NCBI GenBank assembly: GCA_021788955.1
Contig: JAJYKC010000035.1
Location: 1-10,069 of the forward strand
Direction of reading: 5' to 3'
Length of the DNA stretch: 10,069 nucleotides
From: Acidobacteriota bacterium
GTDB taxonomy: Bacteria > Acidobacteriota > Terriglobia > Bryobacterales > Bryobacteraceae
The translations under genes and the position numbers were made by a program. A model generated the notes under the pieces. It was not told where the DNA came from and searched no databases. It saw only the letters and a program-made list of their open reading frames with translations. Numbering within the stretch: position 1 is the stretch's first letter; each line of letters starts with the position of its first letter. Shown in pieces: positions 1 through 6,755 of this stretch.

Positions 1-1218
1 GTCGCGCTTCGCTTCGACGATCAGCGGAGACCCTTGCGGGGAATACTTCACCGCGTTATCCAGAATCTGGCGCAGCGCGAGTTCGATCAGCTCCGCGTCC
101 ACCGAAAGCTCCGGCAGGTCCGGGTCGACAACTACGGTGAGGGGACGGCCGTCCAGTTTCGCGCTCATGTCGCTAAGCGTCTGCTCCACCAAATTTCGCA
201 CGTTCTGCGGGCTGCGCTGCAATTGCACTTTCCCGGTTTCAATCCGCGCCATGCGGATAGCCTCGCGCACAAGCCGGCTCAGACGCGCCGACTCTTCGTT
301 CACCACCCGGAGCAGGTCGGTCTGCGAATCTGCGTCGGGAGGTGGCCCCTCGAGCAGCGCGCTGGCGGCGACCCGAATCGCCGTGAGCGGCGTCTGGAAC
401 TCATGCGCGATCGCATCGAGCAGCGTGGATTTCAGCGTGTCGCTTCGCCGCGCGATCTCGGCCTGCGTGAATGTTTCCTGGATCTTCACCCTCTCCAGGC
501 TGATCGCGGCCAGATTGCACACCGACTGCAGCGCCGCATCCGACGGCGCCGTGCCGCGGATCGCCAGACTGCCGATCGGTTCGCCTCCCAGACGGATCGC
601 CACCAGCATCGTCCGCGTTGGTTTGTCCGTCACCACGCTCGTCTCTAACGCCACCTGCCGAAGTTTGTCTTCAAGGTCGGAAAGATCGGCCGCGCCCGCC
701 TGATACGTGACGCCGTCGCGCCGCGAGTAAAGCGCCACTCCTTCGAGTTCGAAAATTCTCGCCACCTGGCGCGCAATCTCACGCCCCGCGTCTTCCTGCG
801 GCCCGGCGAGCAAAATCGCCCGGCCGAGCGCGTACAAACGCTCCATCTCGCGCTGGCTCGAGACAGCGTCCAGCGTCCGCTGCTGCGCGCGCCGCGAAAG
901 TTGACTCGCCACGATCGACGTCACCAGGAACGTGAACAGCGCCACCCAGTTCTGCGGGTCCGCGATGGTGAGCGTGCCCACAGGCGGCAGGAAATAAAAG
1001 TTGAAACAGAACACCGCCGCAATCGAAGCTCCCGCCGCTTCCACCAGGCCCCACGTGCTGGCGATCAACAACACGGCCAGCAGATAGATGAAGCCCGCTG
1101 TGGCCGCGTTCACCGGCACGATCGCGTAGCAGACCACCGTGATCGCGGCCACAATGCCCAACGATACGGTGAGTCTGGCTAAGCCCGGCGCAAGCAAAGT
1201 CAGCGGCCGGTCCAGCAC
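1..1218 (-). CDS. KdpD-like membrane sensor histidine kinase (C-terminus cut by window edge)
   Basis: This is the sensor kinase of a two-component system. It should autophosphorylate on a histidine and pass the phosphate to a response regulator that is not in the window. The 406 codons present show four membrane segments (about residues 15-35, 41-56, 59-77 and 90-106). The sequence FLPPVGTLTIADPQNW between segments 3 and 4 is typical of the KdpD membrane domain (DUF4118). A GAF-like region follows (about 125-245), then a HisKA domain with the H-box AHEFQTPLT (His272), and the start of the ATPase domain with the N-box DNAVKY (Asn388). The G boxes lie beyond the left edge. The usual KdpD N-terminal sensor and USP domains are absent, so potassium sensing cannot be assumed. 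I chose the GTG at 1218, after the purine-rich stretch GGGAAAGCGGGAACC. It overlaps the end of the upstream hydratase-like gene by 19 bases, suggesting translational coupling. A TTG at 1197 is the alternative. Confidence 0.88.
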   Translation of the reverse strand, partial: MLDRPLTLLAPGLARLTVSLGIVAAITVVCYAIVPVNAATAGFIYLLAVLLIASTWGLVEAAGASIAAVFCFNFYFLPPVGTLTIADPQNWVALFTFLVTSIVASQLSRRAQQRTLDAVSSQREMERLYALGRAILLAGPQEDAGREIARQVARIFELEGVALYSRRDGVTYQAGAADLSDLEDKLRQVALETSVVTDKPTRTMLVAIRLGGEPIGSLAIRGTAPSDAALQSVCNLAAISLERVKIQETFTQAEIARRSDTLKSTLLDAIAHEFQTPLTAIRVAASALLEGPPPDADSQTDLLRVVNEESARLSRLVREAIRMARIETGKVQLQRSPQNVRNLVEQTLSDMSAKLDGRPLTVVVDPDLPELSVDAELIELALRQILDNAVKYSPQGSPLIVEAKRD

Positions 1219-1976
1219 GGTTCCCGCTTTCCCAGGAACGCCCCGATTCCCTCGTGCGCGTCCGGCGCCTGGGCGTTCTGCGTCATCACATCGCTCGTGT
1301 ACTCGTAGGCGCGGTGCTGGTCGAGTTCAATTTGCGCGTAAAATGCCCGTTTCCCCGTACGAACAATATAGCGGCTCGCTTCCGCGATGCGCCCGGCAAG
1401 GGCGCGCGTCTCCGTTTCGAGTGCCGTGGCGGGCACCGCGCGGTTCACCAGGCCCCAGTCTGCGGCCTCGTCCGCGCTCACCAGCCTTCCCGTAAGCAGC
1501 ATTTCCATCGCCCGCTTCCGGCCGATCGCCCGCGTGAGCGCCACCATCGGCGTGCTGCAGAACAGGCCAATACGCACTCCCGGCGTAGCGAAGCCGGCGT
1601 CCTCGCTCGCAATGGCCAGGTCGCAGGTGGCCACTAACTGGCAACCCGCTGCCGTGGCGATGCCTTGCACCTGCGCGATGACCGGTTGCGGTATCTGCTG
1701 GATCGTTTCCATCAGGCGCATGCAGGTCGCGAAGGTCTCCCGATGATATTCCGGGTCCGCTTCGTGTAGTTCCCGTAAATCGTGCCCCGAACAGTACGCG
1801 GTTCCGGCGGCGGCCAGGATGACGGCTTTCACGTCCTCGTCCCGGCCAAACTCTTCCAACCCGGCGATGAGCTCGCGCATCAGTTCGAGCGAAAGCGCAT
1901 TGCGCCGCTCGCCCCGGTTCAGCGTCAGAGTCCCCACCGCGCCTTCCCGGCCAACCAGCAGGTGACGGTATTCCAT
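1200..1976 (-). CDS. ECHDC3-like enoyl-CoA hydratase/isomerase family protein
   Basis: A 258-residue crotonase-fold protein of normal length for the family, which binds acyl-CoA thioesters in the cytoplasm. The signs are LNRGERRNALS (residues 19-29), the oxyanion-hole region YCSGHDLREL (61-70), AAGCQLVATCDLAIAS (109-124), ATPGVRIGLFCSTP (130-143) and a C-terminal HEGIGAFLGKREP. The HDL motif, the GLFCSTP segment and the C-terminus match the ECHDC3 branch better than the classical hydratase. The two glutamates that classical hydratase uses for catalysis (Glu144 and Glu164 in the rat enzyme) align with Gln113 and Gly133, so true hydratase activity is doubtful. I chose the ATG at 1976 over an upstream TTG at 2111 because homology starts there and the longer version would run into the divergent hydrolase gene. 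No Shine-Dalgarno sequence is visible; TAAAAT lies 7 bases upstream. The substrate is unknown. Confidence 0.92.
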   Translation of the reverse strand: MEYRHLLVGREGAVGTLTLNRGERRNALSLELMRELIAGLEEFGRDEDVKAVILAAAGTAYCSGHDLRELHEADPEYHRETFATCMRLMETIQQIPQPVIAQVQGIATAAGCQLVATCDLAIASEDAGFATPGVRIGLFCSTPMVALTRAIGRKRAMEMLLTGRLVSADEAADWGLVNRAVPATALETETRALAGRIAEASRYIVRTGKRAFYAQIELDQHRAYEYTSDVMTQNAQAPDAHEGIGAFLGKREPCWTGR

Positions 1977-1983
1977 GACCGCA

Positions 1984-1989
1984 ATTTTA
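1984..1989 (-). promoter_or_regulatory. Candidate -10 element for a leaderless mRNA of the ECHDC3-like gene
   Basis: On the minus strand TAAAAT (5 of 6 matches to TATAAT) sits 7 bases before the ATG at 1976, which would place the transcript start on or next to the start codon. No convincing -35 hexamer or Shine-Dalgarno sequence is visible. The call rests on spacing and on the same arrangement at other genes in the window. Confidence 0.35.
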
Positions 1990-2028
1990 GCCCCTGCCGA
2001 GGCCATCGCTCTGCGGCATACTGACGAA

Positions 2029-3795
2029 ATGAGGTCTCGCGCGGCGCTTCTCTTACTGAATTCCTGTTTCCTGCTTAGTGCACAGCAACGGCCGCCGGTC
2101 GTTCTGGTCAATGGATTTCAGATCTCCTGCGACCCCACCGCTACCTCGAGCGGCACCTTCGGAAACCTGCAGCAGTATCTTACCCAGGACGGCGCCACCG
2201 TGTACTTTTTCAATAACTGCCAGTATCCCGGCGCCTCCATCGAAACGCTAGGCCAGGACTTCGGAAAGTATCTGGGCTCGCTGAAAAATCTGGACGGATC
2301 CAGCGTCACCACCGTCGACGTCGTGGCGCACAGCATGGGCGGCCTCATCGTGCGCAGCTACCTGGCAGGGAAACAAAACACAGCGGGACTGTTCCAGCCT
2401 CCCGCCACGCCCGCCATCCGCAAATTCGTCCTGCTGGCCACGCCGAACTTCGGCACGCCTGTCGCCTCCCTCGCTTCCTTCCTTGGCCCGCAGACTGCGG
2501 AGATGGCGCTTGGCAGCCGTTTTCTGTCGGATCTGAACACGTGGAATCAGGATGCCGACGACCTCCGAGACGTGGACGCACTCGCCGTGATCGGGAACGC
2601 AGCCGTCTATTCGAACGGCTCGCTCACCCTCCAGAATGCCAGCGACGGTGTCGTCTCGCTGACCTCGGCGTCGCTCGCCTTTTCGCCCTTCGCCCCGCCG
2701 GCGCGCACCCGCGTCGTCCCTTACTGTCACACCAGCCAGTCGCTTTTTCCGTGTAACGGTCCGGCCATCGCCAACGTGACATCGACATCCCAACTGCCCG
2801 GCCAGATCATTCGCTCGTTCCTCGGTGGCACCACGGATTGGACATCCATCGGTACGCCGCCGGACCAGGATCCCGTGCTTTCTAAATACGGCGGCAGCCT
2901 CCTGGAATTCGAAACCGCCGCCGGATCCCTCGATCCGAGCGCCACCGGCGTCACATTCGGAACACCAGCAACCGCGTTTCAGTCCGGCGCCACCGCAACA
3001 TTTTACGCAGAATTTGTTCCGGCGGCCTCGATCTCGCTTCACTACACCACCTCCGCCGGCGCCCAAACTACGCCCTTCGCACTTCCCGCCGGAGGCGCCC
3101 GCGCGTCCCTCATCAAGCCCGCGCCGCTGGTCTATCGCGTCCAGACCGCCGCGGCCGCCGTTCCCACTCTCGATCTCGCCGCCGGCTCGCTCATCTCGAT
3201 CTACGGCGCCGGACTGAGTTCCCTCACCGCCTCGTCCTCTTCCGCGGCGCTGCCGCTACAACTTGGCAATGTGACCGTCTCGGCGGGCGGAAGCGGCATC
3301 CCGCTGCTTTACGTGAGCCCGGCGCAGATCAACGCCTACCTGCCGGCGGATCTGTCCGGCCTCGTCCCGCTCGAAGTAAAAAACCCGGACGGTGCGATGA
3401 CACTGAACCTTCTCCTCGATCCAGCCGTCCCGGCCATCTTCACGCAAAACGCCAGCGGTGCGGGCGCCGCCTCCGCGCTCCATAACAGTTCGGAACTCCC
3501 GGTCACCGCCTCCAACCCCGCCGCCTCCGGCGAGTATGTTCAGCTTTACTGCACCGGCCTCGGCGCCACCCACGCCTCCGGGGGCCTGGACATGACAACC
3601 CTGGCCGTACAAGTGTTTCTTGGCTCTCCGGCGGTCTCCGCGCCCGTCGTGTTCTCCGGCCTTGCCCCTGGGTTCACCGGACTCTATCAGGTCAACTTCC
3701 AGATCCCCACCGGCATACCGTCGGGATCCGCTGTGCCGCTCTACGTCACGGCCGGCGCGCGCACCAGCAACACCGTCACGCTCGCCCACCAGTAG
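2029..3795 (+). CDS. Secreted lipase/esterase-like alpha/beta hydrolase with TIGR03437 C-terminal domain
   Basis: A 588-residue exported protein in three parts. First is a signal peptide (RSRAALLLL then CFLLSA, cleavage probably near residues 18-20). Next is an alpha/beta-hydrolase domain (about 22-270). It has the strand-turn VVLVNGF (24-30), the nucleophile elbow AHSMGG (Ser102) and ATPNFGTP (137-144), as in triacylglycerol lipases. Asp206 (ASDGVVSLTS) and His234 (PYCHTS) are the likely other triad members. Cys34/Cys64 and Cys233/Cys242 could form disulfides outside the cytoplasm. Last is the Solibacter-type C-terminal domain (about 368-588), marked by SLISIYGAGL, YVSPAQINAYLP, YVQLYCTGLG and GLYQVNFQIP. 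That domain's function is unknown, though its usual place at the end of secreted proteins suggests a surface or envelope role. I chose the ATG at 2029 because the signal peptide begins there; an earlier ATG at 1975 adds 18 residues with no signal character. The substrate is not predictable. Confidence 0.88.
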   Translation: MRSRAALLLLNSCFLLSAQQRPPVVLVNGFQISCDPTATSSGTFGNLQQYLTQDGATVYFFNNCQYPGASIETLGQDFGKYLGSLKNLDGSSVTTVDVVAHSMGGLIVRSYLAGKQNTAGLFQPPATPAIRKFVLLATPNFGTPVASLASFLGPQTAEMALGSRFLSDLNTWNQDADDLRDVDALAVIGNAAVYSNGSLTLQNASDGVVSLTSASLAFSPFAPPARTRVVPYCHTSQSLFPCNGPAIANVTSTSQLPGQIIRSFLGGTTDWTSIGTPPDQDPVLSKYGGSLLEFETAAGSLDPSATGVTFGTPATAFQSGATATFYAEFVPAASISLHYTTSAGAQTTPFALPAGGARASLIKPAPLVYRVQTAAAAVPTLDLAAGSLISIYGAGLSSLTASSSSAALPLQLGNVTVSAGGSGIPLLYVSPAQINAYLPADLSGLVPLEVKNPDGAMTLNLLLDPAVPAIFTQNASGAGAASALHNSSELPVTASNPAASGEYVQLYCTGLGATHASGGLDMTTLAVQVFLGSPAVSAPVVFSGLAPGFTGLYQVNFQIPTGIPSGSAVPLYVTAGARTSNTVTLAHQ

Positions 3796-3800
3796 AGGCC

Positions 3801-5081
3801 CTACCGCCGCTTTGTCTTGATGATTATCGGCGTGCCTTCAAAGCCGAACCGCTTCCGAAGTTGATTCGCCAGGAACCGTTCGGCGGAGAAGTGCAGCGGA
3901 CGGTCCGTGAACGCCACGAACGTCGGCGGGCGGATGGAGGCCTGCGTGATGTACTTGATCTTCACGTCAGTCTCGAAGTGCAGCATTTCTGCGAAGCGGT
4001 TCAGTTCGCCCGTCGGCACGCGCGAAGACGCCGAATCGTAAGCGCGCCGGATCAGCGGAAGCAACCGCTTCACGCCCCGGCCGGTCTTCGCCGAAAGAAA
4101 CACGATCTGCGCGTATTCCAGAAACTTGAACTGGTCGCGCACCTGCTCCTCGAACTTGCTCCGGTCCTGATCTTTTCGTGTGTCCCACTTGTTCACACAG
4201 AGCACCACCGCGCGCCCGTCTTCGTGCGCATAGCCGCCAATGGTCGCATCGGTCGCGGTAACGCCCTCGACCGCGTCCACCAGCAGCAACACCACATGGG
4301 CCATCCGGATGTGGCGCCTCGCCATCACCACGCTCAGTTTCTCCGCCATCTGGTGAGTCTTGCCCTTGCGCCGGATCCCGGCCGTATCGACGAACTCGAA
4401 TACCGTCCCCTCCGCCTCCACGCGTTCATCCACGGCGTCCCGGGTCGTTCCCGCTTCCGGAGATACGATGGACCGCTCCGAGCCGGTGAGCGCATTCAAC
4501 AGCGTCGACTTGCCCACGTTCGGCCGCCCGATGATCGCGACGCGAATTACCTGCTCCCGTTCGCTGACCTGCTCCTCGCTCACCGGAAACTCCCGCGTCA
4601 CGTGCTCGAGCAGGTCTTCGATTCCCAACCGGTGCTCGGCCGATACCGGCACGACGGGTTCGAAGCCGAGGACGTGAAACTCGTGCGTCAGGTCCTCGCG
4701 CCGCGAGCTGTCGATCTTGTTCACCGCCAGCGTCACCGGTTTGCCCAGCTTGCGCAGCATCTGAGCGAGGTCGCGGTCGGCCGACGTGATCTCGGTTCGC
4801 CCATCGATAAGGAAAACAATCTCGCTCGCCCGGTCGAGCGCCACGCGCGCCTGGCGCAGAATCTCGCTCGGAATCAGTTCCTCGTCGTTGGGGATGATCC
4901 CGCCGGTGTCGATCAGCTCGAACCGCCGGCCGCGGTACTCCGCCTCGCTGTGAATTCGGTCGCGCGTTATCCCGGGCTCATCGCCGACAATGGAGCGGCG
5001 CGTCCCCGTTATGGCGTTAAACAGGGTGGATTTGCCCACGTTGGGCCGTCCGACGATGACCACAACGGGCACTTCCGGCAT
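3801..5081 (-). CDS. der: Ribosome-assembly GTPase Der (EngA)
   Basis: Der is an essential bacterial GTPase with two G domains in tandem that acts in late maturation of the 50S ribosomal subunit. All motifs are present in 426 residues, close to the usual 435-490. G domain 1 has GRPNVGKST (11-19), GITRDR (37-42), DTGG (58-61), NKID (121-124) and a PVSAEH-type G5 (145-150). G domain 2 has GRPNVGKST (185-193), GTTRD (211-215), DTAG (232-235), NKWD (297-300) and SAKTGRGV (330-337). The C-terminal KH-like domain runs from about 350 to 426 and includes RPPTFVAF and FGFEGTPI. The ATG at 5081 begins just before the first G domain. The gene lies 56 bases downstream of the anti-sigma gene on the same strand, so it may be cotranscribed. 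However, TATCAT 9 bases before the ATG could give it its own start. Its stop lies 5 bases from the stop of the convergent hydrolase gene. Confidence 0.97.
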   Translation of the reverse strand: MPEVPVVVIVGRPNVGKSTLFNAITGTRRSIVGDEPGITRDRIHSEAEYRGRRFELIDTGGIIPNDEELIPSEILRQARVALDRASEIVFLIDGRTEITSADRDLAQMLRKLGKPVTLAVNKIDSSRREDLTHEFHVLGFEPVVPVSAEHRLGIEDLLEHVTREFPVSEEQVSEREQVIRVAIIGRPNVGKSTLLNALTGSERSIVSPEAGTTRDAVDERVEAEGTVFEFVDTAGIRRKGKTHQMAEKLSVVMARRHIRMAHVVLLLVDAVEGVTATDATIGGYAHEDGRAVVLCVNKWDTRKDQDRSKFEEQVRDQFKFLEYAQIVFLSAKTGRGVKRLLPLIRRAYDSASSRVPTGELNRFAEMLHFETDVKIKYITQASIRPPTFVAFTDRPLHFSAERFLANQLRKRFGFEGTPIIIKTKRR

Positions 5082-5137
5082 CTAGAGTTTATGATAACAA
5101 CCGCGATCGAGCCCGCTTGGCGAACCCGGCGTTCCTG

Positions 5138-5845
5138 TCAGCCGCGAACTTCGATGCGGCTGCTGCGGAAGGTGAGTCGGATGCGCCCGTACGTCGGTTG
5201 CCCGAACGAAGTGCCGGGGTTGAACGTGGTGAACAGCAGGGTGTTCTCGATGCTGCGCAGAAGCGCGTCTTTCGATGCCCCGTTTTCGCAGACAATTTCG
5301 TAATCGACGATTCGCCCGCTCCCATCCACCGTCAGGTCCACCACCGCTTCGCCGGCGCCGAACCCGAGCGGAGCCATGCTTCGCACGCTCGCCGGCGTGG
5401 ACAAATTGGTCGGTACGTCCGGCGACGTGCCCCGGGCCAGCGTGAACGTCGGCAGCACCATGCTGAACAGCAACACAGCCGAACAAACGCCGCCCGCCAA
5501 CGGCAAGGCCAGAGGCCGCATCTCGTTCCGGAAAGCGAGCCGCTGCCGCGATAGCCAATTCCGCCATTGCGAACCGGAACTCGAAGACCGGCGCGCCAGA
5601 GTCAGTTCCCGCGCAGCGCTTGACCGCAGCTTCCAGGAAAGCTCCACAGGCGCCGTGTGCCGCGGAAGACTGCCGAGAGCCCGGCGGATACGCCGGTGCT
5701 CTTCCAGCCGGCGTGTGCAGTCCACACAATCGCGCAGATGGCCTTCGATTATGTCCGGGCCTGCCGCCTCGCCGCGAGACTCATCGCGGTCGCCTATCCC
5801 GGCTTCACTGGCGAGCAGGGCGCGCATTGCCGTCTTGCAATCCAT
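5138..5845 (-). CDS. Membrane anti-sigma factor with zinc-binding motif and TonB-like C-terminal domain
   Basis: A 235-residue single-pass membrane protein that probably holds the upstream ECF sigma factor inactive. The N-terminal part carries the zinc anti-sigma motif His36-x3-Cys40-x2-Cys43 (EGHLRDCVDC), with Cys3 as a possible fourth ligand. This matches the ZAS layout of RsrA and ChrR, although the spacing from Cys3 to His36 is long. A membrane segment at about 111-136 puts the remainder outside the cytoplasm. The last 70 residues (VVDLTVDGSGRIVDYEIV at 168-185, then FTTFNPGTSFG and YGRIRLTF) resemble the C-terminal domain of TonB-type energy transducers. In that domain a GxVxxxxV strand is followed by a helix and an 'F.P....G.p' segment. 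The gene begins 5 bases after the sigma stop codon, so the two are one operon. What the outer domain binds is unknown. The TonB resemblance is my reading of the pattern, not a profile hit. Confidence 0.82.
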   Translation of the reverse strand: MDCKTAMRALLASEAGIGDRDESRGEAAGPDIIEGHLRDCVDCTRRLEEHRRIRRALGSLPRHTAPVELSWKLRSSAARELTLARRSSSSGSQWRNWLSRQRLAFRNEMRPLALPLAGGVCSAVLLFSMVLPTFTLARGTSPDVPTNLSTPASVRSMAPLGFGAGEAVVDLTVDGSGRIVDYEIVCENGASKDALLRSIENTLLFTTFNPGTSFGQPTYGRIRLTFRSSRIEVRG

Positions 5846-5850
5846 AGAAT

Positions 5851-6555
5851 CTAATCCACCGTCTTCGCAAGCCCCAGGCCTCGATGAACCCAGGCAGACT
5901 GAGCCTCGTTTTCGAATTCCGCGGTCAGCAGGCGCCGCAGCGCCTCCCGCCCCCGAAGAATCCGCGATTTCACGGTTCCCAGCGATACCTCCAGAATCGC
6001 CGCAATCTCCTCGTAGCTGAGGTCCTCGATGTCGCGTAATACCACCGCCGCCCGGAAGTTCGGGTTCAGCAGCGTCAGAGCTCGCTCCACCTTGGCTCGC
6101 ATCTCGTGGCCCGCCGCCAGTTCAAACGGGCTTGGCCCATTCGCCTGCCAAACCGTCCCCGGTCGGTCCGGCTCGGCCGGGTCAGTGCTGATCTCCTGCC
6201 GGTGATGCCGGGAGAACCACCGCTTGTAGTTGTAAGCCTCGTTCACCGCGATCCGGTAGATCCACGTCCGCAGGCTGCTGTGCTCCCGGAACGTCGCGAT
6301 GTTCCGAAAGATCTTCAGGAAGACTTCTTGCGTGACATCGGCCGATTCCGTCGCGTCTCCCAGCAGACGGTATATCAGCCCATACACCGGATGTTGATAT
6401 TCGGCGATCAGCGTTTCGTACGCCCGCTCCCGGCCGGCCCGCAGGCCCGCAATCAACTCGCGCTCCTGGTCCAGGGCGAACTGCTGGTTCGCGTTCGCGG
6501 CGTCACTCAAGGTTTCTGATGTAAGCCCACGCACTGCAGAGGCCATGAAATTCAT
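5851..6555 (-). CDS. RNA polymerase ECF-type sigma factor (sigma-70 family)
   Basis: A 234-residue group 4 sigma factor that directs RNA polymerase to a stress or envelope regulon. Region 2 spans about residues 46-113: YETLIAEYQHPVYGLIYRLL, then SADVTQEVFLKIFRN in region 2.2, then LRTWIYRIAVNEAYN in regions 2.3-2.4. Region 4 spans about 152-210: LNPNFRAAVVLRDIEDLSYEEI, shown here as LNPNFRAAVV and LSYEEIAAILEV, and the helix-turn-helix end GTVKSRILRGREALRRLL. I chose the ATG at 6555 with AGGA 10 bases upstream. A TTG at 6594 would lie at or before the transcription start predicted from the ECF promoter at 6598-6627. An ATG at 6546 is also possible. The next gene is its anti-sigma factor, and a small outer-membrane protein is divergent. 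The target genes cannot be listed from this window alone. Confidence 0.94.
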   Translation of the reverse strand: MNFMASAVRGLTSETLSDAANANQQFALDQERELIAGLRAGRERAYETLIAEYQHPVYGLIYRLLGDATESADVTQEVFLKIFRNIATFREHSSLRTWIYRIAVNEAYNYKRWFSRHHRQEISTDPAEPDRPGTVWQANGPSPFELAAGHEMRAKVERALTLLNPNFRAAVVLRDIEDLSYEEIAAILEVSLGTVKSRILRGREALRRLLTAEFENEAQSAWVHRGLGLAKTVD

Positions 6556-6597
6556 TCTCTGGACATCCTGAATCGCCCAGACACCATCTGTCAACAG

Positions 6598-6627
6598 TTT
6601 AGACCCTCTTTCGGAAAGAAAAGTTCC
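6598..6627 (-). promoter_or_regulatory. ECF-type promoter upstream of the sigma gene (probable autoregulation)
   Basis: Read on the minus strand, GGAACTT (6627-6621) is followed after 17 bases by TCTAAA (6603-6598). This closely fits the ECF/RpoE-type consensus (GGAACTT, 16-17 bases, TCtaA). Transcription would start near 6591, giving a leader of about 36 bases before the ATG at 6555. ECF sigma genes commonly transcribe themselves, so autoregulation is the simplest reading. The spacer holds a perfect 6+1+6 inverted repeat (6607-6619). Confidence 0.65.
6607..6619. repeat. Perfect inverted repeat inside the ECF promoter spacer
   Basis: TCTTTC, one base, GAAAGA: a perfect 13-base palindrome lying entirely between the -35 and -10 elements of the sigma-gene promoter. 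A dimeric regulator could bind here, or it may be chance. It is too short for an RNA hairpin terminator and has no T-run serving the coding strand. Confidence 0.5.
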
Positions 6628-6755
6628 CGCCTCGCCTCTCGCGAGGGGATGGCTGCCCCCGGCCCAAGGTTTACAACGGCTGCGGCCATATGTCGCAGAA
6701 AATCATGGAATCAAGGGATACCGGTAATCGCAACTCGCGTGTAACGTAACAGTAT

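Noticed and set aside
2059..2067. LNSC in the hydrolase signal peptide as a lipoprotein lipobox
   Set aside because: Asn at the -2 position is not allowed by the usual lipobox pattern, and the cysteine lies inside the hydrophobic core with more hydrophobic residues after it, so signal peptidase I cleavage is more likely.
2248..3066. A 272-codon open frame on the minus strand
   Set aside because: It is antisense to the lipase domain and composed mainly of Gly and Arg with no recognisable motif; a shadow of the hydrolase gene.
3792..3804. GTAG-AGGCC-CTAC hairpin between the convergent hydrolase and der stops as a terminator
   Set aside because: The stem is only 4 base pairs with no T-run on either strand, too weak to terminate.
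3861..5303. A 480-codon open frame on the plus strand
   Set aside because: It lies antisense to der and the end of the anti-sigma gene, is rich in Arg and His as expected of GC-rich shadow frames, and shows no domain, while the opposite strand encodes an unmistakable Der.
6589..6594. TTGACA on the minus strand as a sigma-70 -35 box, and the TTG as sigma-factor start
   Set aside because: The hexamer 17 bases downstream is TCAGGA, a poor -10. The ECF promoter just upstream explains transcription better and would leave this TTG at or before the transcript start.
6681..6697. Inverted repeat CTGCG ... CGCAG around CATATG upstream of the barrel gene
   Set aside because: Five-base arms in GC-rich sequence are expected by chance, and it is not placed at a promoter element I trust.
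6670..6698. TTTACA as a -35 box for the outer-membrane protein gene
   Set aside because: The hexamer at 17-base spacing is TCGCAG, with no good match to TATAAT at any allowed spacing.
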